64,000 nt of DNA from Cyanobacteria bacterium FACHB-DQ100 (GCA_014695195.1 JACJNW010000037.1:1-64000); one strand, 5' to 3'. Shown: positions 50,152 through 60,398, counted from the first letter of the stretch. The notes: generated from the sequence alone by a model not told the origin. Numbers and translations: made by a program.

Positions 50152-50850
50152 ATGGTGAACGACGAACAAATCAGCCTGTTTGATATTCCTGCGACCGAGC
50201 CATCGACACCGAGTGGCTTTGATCCGGAGTTGATTCCGACGAGCGCAAAGATTCCAATTCCCACAGGCACGTATCAAACAATGGAGCAGATGAGCGCTCA
50301 TTGTAATCACTGTCATCGCTGCGATTTGGGAGCCTCACGGACTCATGCAGTGATTGGGCGCGGTAACTTGAATGCACCGATCATGATTGTGGGCGAAGGG
50401 CCAGGACAAACTGAGGACGAAACGGGTGTGCCGTTTGTCGGTCGATCGGGGCAATTGCTCGATCGCATTCTCGCCGCTGTGCATCTCACAACCGAGGAGC
50501 ACGTTTTTATCTGTAACGTGGTGAAGTGCCGTCCGCCGGAAAACCGCACTCCGACGACCGATGAAGCAGAAGCGTGCAAAGGATACTTGTCCGAGCAGAT
50601 TCGTATGGTGAATCCGAAGATCATTTTGCTGACGGGCGCGACAGCGATGAGGGCGCTGGTTGGCATCAAGCAAGGGATTACGAAGGTGCGGGGGCAGTGG
50701 ATCGAGAAGGACGATCGCTTCTATATGCCGATTTTTCACCCTGCTTATCTGTTGAGAAATCAATCGAAAGAGAAGGGCAGCCCCAAATGGTTGATGTGGC
50801 AGGATATTCAAGCGGTGAGAGCGAAGCTTGACGAAATTCAGGCTAAGTAA
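50152..50850 (+). CDS. Uracil-DNA glycosylase, family 4 (4Fe-4S)
   Basis: The 232-aa enzyme removes uracil from DNA. It has GEGPGQTEDETGVPFVGRSG at 81-100 and FHPAYLLRN near 200. The cluster cysteines are C54 and C57 (C-x2-C) and C126 and C142, with the 16-residue spacing typical of family 4. The N-terminal 40 residues look disordered. The last 8 nt overlap the end of the converging winged-helix gene. Confidence 0.93.
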   Translation: MVNDEQISLFDIPATEPSTPSGFDPELIPTSAKIPIPTGTYQTMEQMSAHCNHCHRCDLGASRTHAVIGRGNLNAPIMIVGEGPGQTEDETGVPFVGRSGQLLDRILAAVHLTTEEHVFICNVVKCRPPENRTPTTDEAEACKGYLSEQIRMVNPKIILLTGATAMRALVGIKQGITKVRGQWIEKDDRFYMPIFHPAYLLRNQSKEKGSPKWLMWQDIQAVRAKLDEIQAK

Positions 50851-51400
50851 CGCTTTCAGGCAGTCTTACCGTGATATTCCATTGCGTTGAGAGAAACCGC
50901 ACGGTCTCAACAAAAATCTCTGCCTGATCCGTCTGTTGAATCACGGGGAGGGCTGTCCCGGCGAACGCTAAGAAATAGGCCTTAATGCGTTGGGGCTTGC
51001 GACGATCAACCACCTTCATTTCGTTTTGCAGGTCTTCGAGATAGACAGCCGCAATTTCAGCCCGATCGCTCGGTAATTTTTCGACGATCGGCTGAAGTAA
51101 ATCAAGCGCTTTGAGGATTTGCTGCACATCTGCGGTAGTCTCTGCGGGTGAATCGATTACTGGCGTTTTAACGATCGACGCTTTTCCTTTATCGGTAAGA
51201 TAAGCTCTGACCACCTGAAACTCGCGGGTAGCGTTGTCGTAAACTTTTGCAACTTTGAGGTATCCATCTTCGGACAGTGTATCTAAGTAGTAGCGAATCA
51301 TCTGCATCGAAGAGCCGATCGCAGTTGCAATACTTTCTCCGGTGGTATTTCCGGCATCAATCACCTCTAGGATTCGCTGTTGCTTTTCGTTGAGTAGCAT
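50843..51400 (-). CDS. Winged-helix DNA-binding protein
   Basis: The 185-aa protein has a predicted helix-turn-helix in its first 60 residues (QQRILEVIDAGN..., GESIATAIGSSMQMIRYYLDTLSEDGYL in part), resembling MarR/ArsR-type winged helices. The C-terminal 100 residues form a separate helical domain with no ligand-binding motif I recognise. It may regulate neighbouring genes, but no target is indicated. It lies divergent from psbN with 128 nt between them. Confidence 0.72.
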   Translation of the reverse strand: MLLNEKQQRILEVIDAGNTTGESIATAIGSSMQMIRYYLDTLSEDGYLKVAKVYDNATREFQVVRAYLTDKGKASIVKTPVIDSPAETTADVQQILKALDLLQPIVEKLPSDRAEIAAVYLEDLQNEMKVVDRRKPQRIKAYFLAFAGTALPVIQQTDQAEIFVETVRFLSTQWNITVRLPESVT

Positions 51401-51528
51401 GGAGAGCCTATATCCCTAGCAGGATGTTTACTGTACCAAATTCGAGAGTCGTTTTACTATGTTAGGCTTTTCGCAAATTGTTAAAATTTGTAATACGATA
51501 GGGACATTCCTCTCATTTTTTACTAAAT

Positions 51529-51660
51529 ATGGAACCCGCATTCGCACTGAATATCTCGATTTGCGCTGCGATCGTTGGAATCACCGGATTCGCGATCTAT
51601 ACGGCGTTTGGTCCACCTTCCGCGAATTTGGAAGATCCGTTTGAAGATCATGAAGACTAA
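51529..51660 (+). CDS. psbN: Photosystem II assembly protein PsbN
   Basis: This 43-residue protein reads MEPAFALNISICAAIVGITG, one membrane helix, then FAIYTAFGPPSANLEDPFED and HED-stop. It is PsbN by its N-terminus (MEPA), the YTAFGPPS motif and the acidic C-terminus. PsbN is a thylakoid protein needed in photosystem II assembly and repair. psbH, its usual divergent neighbour in cyanobacteria, is not present. A terminator follows within 10 nt. Confidence 0.97.
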   Translation: MEPAFALNISICAAIVGITGFAIYTAFGPPSANLEDPFEDHED

Positions 51661-51666
51661 CGATTT

Positions 51667-51694
51667 AGAGGGTGTCAGATGATGCCCTCTTTTT
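51667..51694. terminator. Terminator after psbN
   Basis: AGAGGGTGTC (51667-51676) pairs with GATGCCCTCT (51681-51690) with two wobble pairs, then TTTT. It ends psbN and overlaps the last codons of the converging mannosidase gene (stop at 51675). Confidence 0.85.
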
Positions 51695-54600
51695 GATCTT
51701 GCCTCTTCTTAATTTTGTATGTCCGAATTTCCCAGGGGCGGATGCGATCGGGAACTTGGAGGGGACGTTCGAGTAAGTCAAGCGCTTCAACGATCTCGAA
51801 GTCGCCTTTTAGGTTGAGTTGTGCGGATTCGCCGTGGCATTCGTAACAGCGCAGAATGTACTCGTCTGGATTGTCTTCGGATTGCTTCAGGCTAGAGAGA
51901 ATGAGATTTTCGGATTGGAGGTCGAGGAATGAGTAGACGGGCGGGAGTGTGCCGTTTTCGGAAGGTTGATCGAGTGTGAAGACTTCTAAGGGCTGTAAAA
52001 GTTCAGTCGCTTTCCGCGTGGTTTGAGCAGTTTTCCAAGTTCCAGCATGAGGATACAGGGCGTAAGTAAATTCGTGAGAACCTAAATCCGCTTTAGGATC
52101 TGGAAATTCTGAGCCACGCAGCAAAGTAAGACGAATTTGGTCAGATTGGCAGTCGAAACCGTGCTTGCAATCACTTAAAAGACTAACGCCGTATTCTCCA
52201 TCATTCAGATCCACCCATCCAAGTGCGGGAACTTCCCATTTCGCTTTTTCGGCTTCGGTTTCGGGGCGAGTAGTTCGCTCAATCGCGCCGCCTGCCATTT
52301 CATAAGTCGCGAAATTAACTTTTAGGTTAAGCGGAAACGCAGCTTTTACTAAAACGTGCCGTTCCTGCCAATTGACTGACGTGTATATGCTCAGAATAGG
52401 TGAATCAGGCTCCAAGTAATACCACTGCTGAAAAATAGATTCTCCGATCGCTCGTTTAACCTCAACTCCAGGAATCAGAGATATCCATTTTCGATATTTG
52501 ATCTCTAGCAATCTAGAACGATCGAGAGGGTGAGCAGCATAGTTCGGATCAATATTCCAAGCGTCCCAGTACTGCCCACTATCTTGAAAAGCTTGAAGAT
52601 CATTTCCAAGCCCGTTTAGAATTTCGCGATCGTTCACTTTATCAAAAACGCTAGATAAGCTACCTGTTTCAAAATCAATGATCGCTTTAATAAACTCATT
52701 TTCTAAGATGAACTCACCGGAAGATACATTCGTATCAAGCAATAAAGGTTCACCGGGGTAGAGCCAAAAGCATCGGTAGCCGACAGAGGGAATAGTTTCT
52801 GCCCAAAATGAGTAACAATAAATGCAAAACTCGCTTGTGTTAATCCAAGACTTCTCTATTTGAACTTGAATATCTTCACCATTTAAATTGCAAATCTTCC
52901 AGTTCCGTTCGTCTGAAACAGACTTTGTTAAATCTGCCGTAACAATTCCAGATCTTTCCCAACTTGATGGATTAAAAACTACAACAAGTTCCGCTTCTGG
53001 ATGGGGCGGAGCAGGAAGCTTAATTTGCGTCCCAATATTCGACTTGCCATAAACTTTGTCAAGAATATCTCCAAACTCAAACTGCTTAACAAGTGTGGTA
53101 TTGTAAACTTCACGGATTGATGAACCTGGCAAAATATCATGGAATTGATTGAATAAAACAATCTTCCAAGCTTCTTCTAAATCTGTTTTCAGATACTCTG
53201 AGCTTGCCATACTCGAAGATAGAGAGGCATCCATTTCTACAAAATGCAGCCGAGCCTCTGCCTCCCGGTTAAACCGTTTTTGGTCGCCATGAGTTGTATA
53301 ACAACCGCGATGGAATTCTAAATAAAGCTCATCATTCCAAGTATCTTTTGGAGCTTCTAAGCTTTCTAAATAATTTAATGCAGTGGTGAATTCTAAGCTT
53401 GGAAAAAAGGGCGATCGCTTCCACCGTTCCGCAATTTCCAACATATCGCGAGTCGGGCCTCCACCGTGATCACCCACGCCAAATAGCCAAAGCGCATTCG
53501 GTTGTCCGGTTTTTCTTACCCAATCCCATGCGAATTGAGCCATTTTGATTGGCTCAATTCCTTCACCGATCGGTGATGACATTAAACTTTTAACTTGACT
53601 TCCATCCGGTGCTTGCCAGTTAAACCATTCATACGGAAACTGCGTCGTATCATTCCATCGAAGCTTCTGCGTCACAAAATAATCAATTCCCGCTAATTTC
53701 AAAAATTGCGGAGTTTGCCAATTGAATCCAAAGGTATCGGGAAGCCATGCAACGCGACAGATTTCGCCAAACTTTTCTTGACAGTATCGTTGACCGTATA
53801 AGAGATGACGTGCGATCGATTCGGCATTAATCAAGTTCATCTCCGGCTCAACCCACATTCCGCCGACGATTTCCCATTTTCCTGCTTTTACTTGCGCTTG
53901 AATTTGGGCAAAAATCTCCGGTCGATTCTGTTCAATCCACTCGTATAAAGCGGGTGTGGTGTGACAAAACGTAAGCTCAGGAAAATCTTTTTGCAAATTG
54001 AGAACAGAAATAAATGTGCGTTCTGCTGCTCTCCAAGTTTCCTCAACATCCCAAAGCCAAGCCATATCTAAATGAGCATGACCGAGAAGAAAAATTGTAT
54101 GTTGTTTAATTCGAGAACTGAGCGGTAAAAGCGAGGTTCTTAAGGCTTCTAGAGATTGATGAAAATATTGTCGATCGTCAACCTTCCAATCCAAGTTAAT
54201 CTCAGGTTGATCTAACTCAAACGCATCAATATAGCCCTGAATTACTTCTAATTCATCTGCGACAAATCCTGGATCAATTTCGTCGTAATTGGATTCGCAG
54301 ATGAGGCGCGATCGCATGAGCCCCCCAATGTCATGCCCCGGACTCACTAATCGAATTGCAACCGCAACTTTCTCACCTGGAACGACATTAGAACTCAGAA
54401 CAACCCGACAAGAATGATCAAATAAATCGCCTTCCTGAACTTTCTGACCGTTGACATAAACTTCAGCCAATTCCGCCCACCAAGTTAATGCCAATCTCAG
54501 CATTAACCCCGCTAACGGATACTCATTCAGTGCTTCAGGCAAAACGAATTCTTGGTAAAACCAGCGAACTTTGCGCCCTTTTTCCCACACCAAATAGCGC

Positions 54601-54746
54601 TTCTCATTTAGTTCAATCTTTGTGAACGATTGTGTGGAAATATTCTCGACCGCGCAATCTTCGCACACCCCCCAACCCTCAATTGCATCAGCTTGTACTA
54701 AATTTCGTAAGCGCTCGATAAAAGAAGCAGTGAGAACGTCAGTCAT
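51675..54746 (-). CDS. Alpha-mannosidase, glycoside hydrolase family 38
   Basis: The 1023-aa protein is a GH38 alpha-mannosidase. The metal-binding HAHLD is at 223-227 and the nucleophile is D337 in WLPDTFGF. The GDHGGGPT segment and the long C-terminal beta-sandwich region, ending with RPWEIRTYKIKK, fit the family. No signal peptide is visible, so it is probably cytosolic and acts on mannosides from turnover of glycans or storage compounds; this is inference. The length is normal for the group. It is a single gene. Confidence 0.93.
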   Translation of the reverse strand: MTDVLTASFIERLRNLVQADAIEGWGVCEDCAVENISTQSFTKIELNEKRYLVWEKGRKVRWFYQEFVLPEALNEYPLAGLMLRLALTWWAELAEVYVNGQKVQEGDLFDHSCRVVLSSNVVPGEKVAVAIRLVSPGHDIGGLMRSRLICESNYDEIDPGFVADELEVIQGYIDAFELDQPEINLDWKVDDRQYFHQSLEALRTSLLPLSSRIKQHTIFLLGHAHLDMAWLWDVEETWRAAERTFISVLNLQKDFPELTFCHTTPALYEWIEQNRPEIFAQIQAQVKAGKWEIVGGMWVEPEMNLINAESIARHLLYGQRYCQEKFGEICRVAWLPDTFGFNWQTPQFLKLAGIDYFVTQKLRWNDTTQFPYEWFNWQAPDGSQVKSLMSSPIGEGIEPIKMAQFAWDWVRKTGQPNALWLFGVGDHGGGPTRDMLEIAERWKRSPFFPSLEFTTALNYLESLEAPKDTWNDELYLEFHRGCYTTHGDQKRFNREAEARLHFVEMDASLSSSMASSEYLKTDLEEAWKIVLFNQFHDILPGSSIREVYNTTLVKQFEFGDILDKVYGKSNIGTQIKLPAPPHPEAELVVVFNPSSWERSGIVTADLTKSVSDERNWKICNLNGEDIQVQIEKSWINTSEFCIYCYSFWAETIPSVGYRCFWLYPGEPLLLDTNVSSGEFILENEFIKAIIDFETGSLSSVFDKVNDREILNGLGNDLQAFQDSGQYWDAWNIDPNYAAHPLDRSRLLEIKYRKWISLIPGVEVKRAIGESIFQQWYYLEPDSPILSIYTSVNWQERHVLVKAAFPLNLKVNFATYEMAGGAIERTTRPETEAEKAKWEVPALGWVDLNDGEYGVSLLSDCKHGFDCQSDQIRLTLLRGSEFPDPKADLGSHEFTYALYPHAGTWKTAQTTRKATELLQPLEVFTLDQPSENGTLPPVYSFLDLQSENLILSSLKQSEDNPDEYILRCYECHGESAQLNLKGDFEIVEALDLLERPLQVPDRIRPWEIRTYKIKKRQDQKEGII

Positions 54747-54799
54747 ACCGATATGATGAGGGTGAAACGTGCGATCGTCGTAATATCGTCCCTCAGTCT

Positions 54800-56269
54800 A
54801 TGACTTCTCGACGCTATCAAAGTCAATTATTTAACTTCGTTACACGGCAGACCCAGAAACTCGCGGACAAAAGCGCCACACTCCTGCGACACGCTAAAAT
54901 CACGACAATCTGGACAACCCAAATTCTGCTCTATCCGATTTACGCTGCATTTCAGGGAACCAGAGCGATCGCTCAGCAAATTGGGCAACGGGTGGAAAAA
55001 GCGGTGCTGCGATTGCGGATGAGTCGAGAAGAAATCGCCATTGATCCCGATGCCAATCTAAGTGATGCCCCGATTCAAAACGTGCTCACTGCGGTAAAAC
55101 GAGCGTTAGTTAGCGGCGGAAACTTACCTGCATTAAGAGAGCGTCACCCACTGGTTCTGATTGGGCGATTCTTGGCACGTCAAAACCCTGAGAATCTAGC
55201 CGTGTCGAATCCGTATCACATTCAGGCGATCGCTTCTCTCGTCGATACGCGCAACCTTGTCTTGATTCTTGACGGCAATATCATTCTCGATACGCTCACC
55301 CCAGAGCAACAGCGCCAAATCGAACACCGCATTCGATTAGAACTCGCACGTTACTGGCAATGGCGACGCAAGCTTTATCTCAAATCCGCACCGCTCTCAC
55401 TTCCCGAAGATCGAGAAACCTTACTGCCCCCGATCCGAGTGTTTCGGCAACTCATGGCATGGGTTCAAGCCAGCCCAGTTGCGATCGCCCTTAACCTATT
55501 CCAAGAAGCCGAACTGGTCACACAGCCGAATGAACTCGATTGGTTTGTGCCTTCTGTTCCGCTTTCTGCTTGGAACCCTAGCAGCTTAATTGGGCGATCG
55601 CCCCATCCCAAAAACATCACTGCTTGGTTTGCTCAACTCCCCAACTTCTCAGATCTAGAAGCCCTGATCTGGGCGGCAATCCGTTACTTTTTTGGAGAGC
55701 GTACCCAATTTGCTCCGACTCAAGCTGGATTACCTGGAGCGGTTGAGGCTTCCCCAAACTTAGGATTTGCCCATCTATTTCGTAAAAACCTTGCAACGCA
55801 TGATGCACAGGAACCTTTGATTCTCGAAGGAAGAGCGACCGGATTTGGAGAACCGCGATCGTTCTCTTTTACGCCTTCTCTGCGTCAGCAAATCCGCGAA
55901 GCATTGAGAAAACTTTCAGGCGCGATCACAATTCAGCGAAAATCAAAAATCATCGTGCGGCAAGAAAGCCTGATCGTTGTGCAACAAGAAACCTCAATCG
56001 AACAGATTTACGTTGAAGCGCGATCGCAACTTGTCACTCCGGAGTCGTCTTCCACTGAAATCACGTCAACTCACGCACACAGTCCTGTAGCAAGAACCGC
56101 AGAACCCTCAGAAGTCGTAACGGCATTTGATTGGATCGAGACTCCAGCAACGCATGTGGAATACGTCCTCACACCCTGGCAGAAAGTCCTAAAATGGCTC
56201 GATTCCGGCATTTTGTGGATCGAACAGCGGCTAGTCATCTTGTGGCGCTGGCTCACGCGTCGAAACTAA
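54800..56269 (+). CDS. Unknown cyanobacterial 489-aa protein
   Basis: I do not recognise a functional domain. The N-terminal 80 residues are helical with an amphipathic stretch (QILLYPIYAAFQGTRAIAQQ), residues about 90-200 have an ordered alpha/beta look (LVLILDGNIILDTLTPEQQ), and the C-terminus ends in aromatic residues (LDSGILWIEQRLVILWRWL) that may lie on a membrane. Similar proteins exist, as I remember, only in cyanobacteria. The ATG at 54800 is 54 nt from the divergent mannosidase start. psbI follows after 72 nt. Confidence 0.72.
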   Translation: MTSRRYQSQLFNFVTRQTQKLADKSATLLRHAKITTIWTTQILLYPIYAAFQGTRAIAQQIGQRVEKAVLRLRMSREEIAIDPDANLSDAPIQNVLTAVKRALVSGGNLPALRERHPLVLIGRFLARQNPENLAVSNPYHIQAIASLVDTRNLVLILDGNIILDTLTPEQQRQIEHRIRLELARYWQWRRKLYLKSAPLSLPEDRETLLPPIRVFRQLMAWVQASPVAIALNLFQEAELVTQPNELDWFVPSVPLSAWNPSSLIGRSPHPKNITAWFAQLPNFSDLEALIWAAIRYFFGERTQFAPTQAGLPGAVEASPNLGFAHLFRKNLATHDAQEPLILEGRATGFGEPRSFSFTPSLRQQIREALRKLSGAITIQRKSKIIVRQESLIVVQQETSIEQIYVEARSQLVTPESSSTEITSTHAHSPVARTAEPSEVVTAFDWIETPATHVEYVLTPWQKVLKWLDSGILWIEQRLVILWRWLTRRN

Positions 56270-56341
56270 AACGATCGCGCACTCCTGTAAGATAAAGGGA
56301 CGAACTGCAAACTATCCGCCATTGCCTTTGGAGTCATTCAT

Positions 56342-56458
56342 ATGCTCACGCTTAAAGTCGTTGTTTACATCACGGTCGCTTTCTTTGTCGGTTTGTTCGT
56401 CTTTGGGTTCCTTTCAAACGACCCAGCACGGAACCCCAACCGTCGCGACTTAGAATAA
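56342..56458 (+). CDS. psbI: Photosystem II reaction centre protein I
   Basis: This 38-residue protein reads [20 protein letters not shown] and ends [17 protein letters not shown]. It is PsbI by the MLTLK start, the single membrane helix and the conserved LSNDPxRNP tail. PsbI is a small subunit next to D1 and helps stabilise the reaction centre. It is short and lies between larger genes. A terminator follows. Confidence 0.97.
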   Translation: MLTLKVVVYITVAFFVGLFVFGFLSNDPARNPNRRDLE

Positions 56459-56483
56459 TCACTTCTCGCGCTATGAGAGTGCT

Positions 56484-56507
56484 AGGGCAGATGACTGCCC
56501 TTTTTTT
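56484..56507 (+). terminator. Terminator after psbI
   Basis: AGGGCAG (56484-56490) and CTGCCCT (56495-56501) pair around ATGA and are followed by T7. Classical intrinsic terminator. Confidence 0.93.
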
Positions 56508-56602
56508 ATCACAACATTCGGAATCAATTTGTCTAAATCCCCGTCAATCGGCTAAAGTGCCGATATTTCCTGCTGTCTGCTTCAAGCTAAATCCTGATTG
56601 AT

Positions 56603-58810
56603 ATGCCTTATTCGGTTCCACCTGTACCGCCTGCGATCGTGCAATCTGCTCCAGTCGCCAAGTCCAATCTTGCGGTCAAACCTGCACCTCCAAAAATTCT
56701 AGCGATCGAGCCGCAAACCGCTTCACATCGAGCAGACGATCTCGCCGGAACCGAACCGATCTTTGCTTCAGAGCCAGAATGGAGTTTCGCCGTACCTCCA
56801 GAAGCCGATACTCCTGCCTCTGTGACCCAAATCTCTCCAACGCCATCCGCCCCACTCCCTACCTCCACTCCTGTTCCCGCTCCTACCCCGACTCCCGCGC
56901 CGAGTAATCCTCCAACGAATCCCCCAACGAATCCTCCACTTAATATTCCAACCAGACGACTGACAAGCGAGGGCATTCTAGAACTGAAAGCCGATCGACA
57001 AGAATACGACCAGTTACGCCAAGTTTTCACGGCTGAAGGTCGGGTTTCGCTGCGCTTCCGAGGAGCCTTATTGACCGGCGATCGCCTACAGGTGAATCTG
57101 GTCAATCGGCTGACCGTCGCAGAAGGAAACGTCACCCTCACACGAGGCGATCAAATCCTGCGAGGGCAGCGGTTTCGCTACAACCTGATTCAAGAAGAAG
57201 GAACCGTTGAACAAGCGAGCGGCGAGATCTTCATCCCCACAGCAGGCACTGATCTAAATCCAAACCTGCCAACCAACATCACAGCGGGCGTAGTCCCGGT
57301 TGGATCAGTCGGCGATCGTGCATTGGCAACTCAAAATAACGTCTCTCAAGCCGGAGGAATCCGGCTGGTCGTTGGTTCACAACAAAATGCAAGTGGTAGC
57401 CCCGCTGCAGCACAAGCAGGCGGCTCAGTGCGACGATTGCGATTTGAAGCGGCTCAGATTGAGTTTTATCCAGAAGGCTTCCAAGCCAATAACATTCGCA
57501 TCACGAATGATCCATTCTCTCCGCCTGAACTTGAACTTAGAGCCGATCGTGCCGTCTTAAGACGAGTTTCACCCTTGCGCGACGAAATTCGCACGACTCG
57601 GAATCGATTGGTGTTTGATCAAGGATTTACGCTACCGTTACCCAGTCGAACGATCGTGCTCGATCGCAATCAGCGAGCGCCCTTATTGTTTGATTTTGGC
57701 TATGATGCCCAAGACCGTGGCGGCTTCTTTGTTCAGCGTGAGTTAAACGTCCTGCCGCAATCGCCGATCAATTTCACGATCACACCGCAGTTCTTTGTGC
57801 AGAGAGCCCTTGAAGATCGAAGCAACATTGCGAATCTGTTTGGACTAAGAAGCCGTTTGTCGGCTCAAGTCACGCCTCGAACGATCGTTCGAGGGGAGGG
57901 CGTTTTCACGAGCTTAGATCTTTCGCGGTTTGAAAACACATTTCGCGGCAGCCTGCGGGCGCAACAATTGATCGGAACGCATACGCTCAGTTTGGAAGCG
58001 AGCTATCGCAATCGCTTATTCAATAATTCGCTCGGCTTTCAAGATGTCCAAAGCAGCATTGGGGCGCTCTTTTTCTCGCCTGCGATTCCGCTTGGCAACA
58101 CCGGAATTAATCTGAGCTATCAAGTGGGATATCAGTACGTCAATGCGGATACCGATCGTCCAGACTTACTTGCCCCCATCCGAGCGAACAATCGCATCAG
58201 CCTAGGACGCTTTCAGGCAAGTGCTGCGATCAATCGCGGCTTCAATCTCTGGCAAGGAACCGCTTTACCTGCTACGCGGGAGCAGGGGCTGAGGTTTTCT
58301 CCGACTCCGATTCGTCCATTTGTCGGGGTGGGCGTTGGAATAACGGGAGTTACCACGTCTTATAGCAATGGAGATAGTCAAAATAGCGTGAGTGGTGCGG
58401 TCAGCTTAATCGGGCAATTTGGACACTTCTCGCGTGATTTCTTGGACTATACAGCATTCAACATCACCTATTCTCAGGCGATTCGTGCGGGCTTATCGCC
58501 GTTTTTGTTCGATCGAATTGCCGACGATCGGATTCTCTATGCGGGAATTACTCAGCAGCTTTATGGACCGATTCGCATCGGGTTCCAAACGGCTTACAAC
58601 ATTCAAACCGGACGAGAAATTAGTACCGATTACTTTTTAGAGTACAAGCGTCGTACCTATGGGGTTTCGCTGCGCTATAACCCTGTGCAGCAACTTGGAT
58701 CGATCGGCTTTGAAATTAGCGACTTTAACTGGACTCGCGGCAGTGTAGAACCGTTTGCTGGCAGTGGGGTGATTCCGGTTGACGGCGGCGTGATCCGATC
58801 TCCGCAGTAG
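56603..58810 (+). CDS. DUF3769 outer-membrane protein, LptD/OstA-like
   Basis: The 735-aa protein has a disordered Pro/Thr-rich segment at about 80-117, an OstA-like beta domain at about 120-210 (LRGQRFRYNLIQEEGTVEQASGE in part) and a long C-terminal beta-barrel region with alternating hydrophobic residues and aromatic girdles, ending near SIGFEISDFNW. This matches the cyanobacterial DUF3769 family, proposed relatives of the lipopolysaccharide-assembly protein LptD. It should sit in the outer membrane. No clear signal peptide follows the ATG at 56603, so the real start may be further upstream or export may differ. Monocistronic. Confidence 0.83.
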   Translation: MPYSVPPVPPAIVQSAPVAKSNLAVKPAPPKILAIEPQTASHRADDLAGTEPIFASEPEWSFAVPPEADTPASVTQISPTPSAPLPTSTPVPAPTPTPAPSNPPTNPPTNPPLNIPTRRLTSEGILELKADRQEYDQLRQVFTAEGRVSLRFRGALLTGDRLQVNLVNRLTVAEGNVTLTRGDQILRGQRFRYNLIQEEGTVEQASGEIFIPTAGTDLNPNLPTNITAGVVPVGSVGDRALATQNNVSQAGGIRLVVGSQQNASGSPAAAQAGGSVRRLRFEAAQIEFYPEGFQANNIRITNDPFSPPELELRADRAVLRRVSPLRDEIRTTRNRLVFDQGFTLPLPSRTIVLDRNQRAPLLFDFGYDAQDRGGFFVQRELNVLPQSPINFTITPQFFVQRALEDRSNIANLFGLRSRLSAQVTPRTIVRGEGVFTSLDLSRFENTFRGSLRAQQLIGTHTLSLEASYRNRLFNNSLGFQDVQSSIGALFFSPAIPLGNTGINLSYQVGYQYVNADTDRPDLLAPIRANNRISLGRFQASAAINRGFNLWQGTALPATREQGLRFSPTPIRPFVGVGVGITGVTTSYSNGDSQNSVSGAVSLIGQFGHFSRDFLDYTAFNITYSQAIRAGLSPFLFDRIADDRILYAGITQQLYGPIRIGFQTAYNIQTGREISTDYFLEYKRRTYGVSLRYNPVQQLGSIGFEISDFNWTRGSVEPFAGSGVIPVDGGVIRSPQ

Positions 58811-58911
58811 GAAGTGATGCGATCGGGTTGGTAGAACGCTGTCGCTGATCTCAAGAAGAATCCTTTTAGGTTGAAGAAATGAATTTGAATTTTGCCCTAA
58901 AATAGCGGGGT

Positions 58912-59751
58912 ATGATATCTGATCCGGCGAAAGGCTCTTCTGGAGATTCCAGCGCGTCTCTGTGGTATGAGACGACAATTCATGTTGCAGATTTACTGAC
59001 TCACTACAGTTTTGATCTAGGTGGAAATAATGCACAGCAGCTAGCCGATCGTTGGCAGTCTAGCTATTCTGCAAATTGGGTACGCTGGGCAGTGATCGAA
59101 GCTCTGTATCAAGGGCGATATAAAGCCGTTTCAGTCGAGCAGATTTTGCAGCTTTGGCAACGTCGGCAACAACCGTGCTATCACTTCAACTACGAGTTTG
59201 AGCGGTTGGTTTGCAACAACTTCCCCCGCAATTTGTCCCAAGAGCCACGATCGAAACCTGTACGCGATACGACGATTCTTCCGCCGCCCCTGCCTGTACC
59301 GAATCGCTCAGGCTCCCCTGTGCCAAAGGCAGCCACGACTCCTATCGTTTCAGAATCGCCCCCCTGGGCTGAACTAGCTGAGCAAATTCAACAAGAAGAC
59401 GATCCTCCTCAAGCCCTTGAATCGAAGCCTGTGATCACACCGCTAAACGTGAAGCATTTAGAACCTCCAGAGATTTTGCTCGATCGGGTTGCACGACTCC
59501 AGGCAGGTGTAGAAGCATTAATCGAGCAAGCAACTTCTAGTTTGAATGCCTCTACAGAAGCGATGAAAACGAAGTTGCATCCCGAAGAAAACAAAGCTGT
59601 AACTGCATCAGAAAACGTTGAACCCTTTGCAAGTGATGCACCTTTAGAACTTCCTGAAGAAGTTCATCCACCGATTCATCAATTTATGCCCTCTGAATCA
59701 GAATTTCACAGCAAATTAAAAGCAGTTGTAGAGCAAGAAACGATCGAATAG
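58912..59751 (+). CDS. Unknown cyanobacterial protein with conserved N-terminal domain
   Basis: The first 105 residues (LWYETTIHVADLLTHYSFDL, NWVRWAVIEALYQGRYKAVS, CYHFNYEFERLV) form a domain I remember as conserved in cyanobacterial hypothetical proteins. The rest is acidic, proline-rich and probably disordered, ending in Glu-rich sequence. No membrane helix or signal peptide is visible. The function is unknown. It follows the DUF3769 gene by about 100 nt and could be in the same transcript. Confidence 0.72.
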   Translation: MISDPAKGSSGDSSASLWYETTIHVADLLTHYSFDLGGNNAQQLADRWQSSYSANWVRWAVIEALYQGRYKAVSVEQILQLWQRRQQPCYHFNYEFERLVCNNFPRNLSQEPRSKPVRDTTILPPPLPVPNRSGSPVPKAATTPIVSESPPWAELAEQIQQEDDPPQALESKPVITPLNVKHLEPPEILLDRVARLQAGVEALIEQATSSLNASTEAMKTKLHPEENKAVTASENVEPFASDAPLELPEEVHPPIHQFMPSESEFHSKLKAVVEQETIE

Positions 59752-59819
59752 CAATTGTTTTCGTTTAACTTGTCGATCGCCCGATTAAACTTGAATCAGT
59801 TGAAGACTTTGCAGGATCT

Positions 59820-60398
59820 ATGATTCAACTTCTTAACAAGCCGATCGACCAGCGAATCGTTTTATACGGCACTTGGGAAGACTTCAAACTACTTCAAAAA
59901 TTTTCTCAGAACTCTCCTGGCGTGCGGGTTGCTTTTTACGATGGGGAAATTGAACTCTTTATGCCCGGTTTGCAGCACGAACAGTTTTCCGAAATCATTG
60001 GCTATCTCGTGACTACTTTTTTGCTGAAACGCGGCCTTATCTTTGTTCCTTCAGGCTCCGTCACTCAGGAAAAACCTGGAGAAGTGGCTGCACAAGCGGA
60101 TAAATCTTACTGCCTGGGTACTGCTAAACCGATTCCAGATTTATCAATTGAAATTGTCTTCACCAGTGGAAGCGTCAATAAACTTGCCCGTTATCGATCG
60201 CTCGGTGTTTCTGAGGTTTGGTTCTGGGAGGATGGAAGTTTAAAGCTATATCATTTACGTGATCGCGAATATGATCAAATCGCTCGAAGCGAATTACCAG
60301 GACTAGAAAACCTAGACATTGATCTTCTAAACCGCTGCATTTTAATCGCTGAAGCTAATTTTGCAGGAGCCGTCCAATTGCTGCAATCGGAAAGTTAA
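59820..60398 (+). CDS. Uma2 family putative endonuclease, copy 4
   Basis: The 192-aa protein is a Uma2 member of the type with [40 protein letters not shown] and [35 protein letters not shown]. In the usual P-D-x-(x)-V position it has [10 protein letters not shown], with D retained, and E-I-V-F replaces the E-V-x-S form. Activity cannot be judged. It overlaps the end of rsmH by 4 nt and is the fourth Uma2 gene in the window. Confidence 0.88.
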   Translation: MIQLLNKPIDQRIVLYGTWEDFKLLQKFSQNSPGVRVAFYDGEIELFMPGLQHEQFSEIIGYLVTTFLLKRGLIFVPSGSVTQEKPGEVAAQADKSYCLGTAKPIPDLSIEIVFTSGSVNKLARYRSLGVSEVWFWEDGSLKLYHLRDREYDQIARSELPGLENLDIDLLNRCILIAEANFAGAVQLLQSES

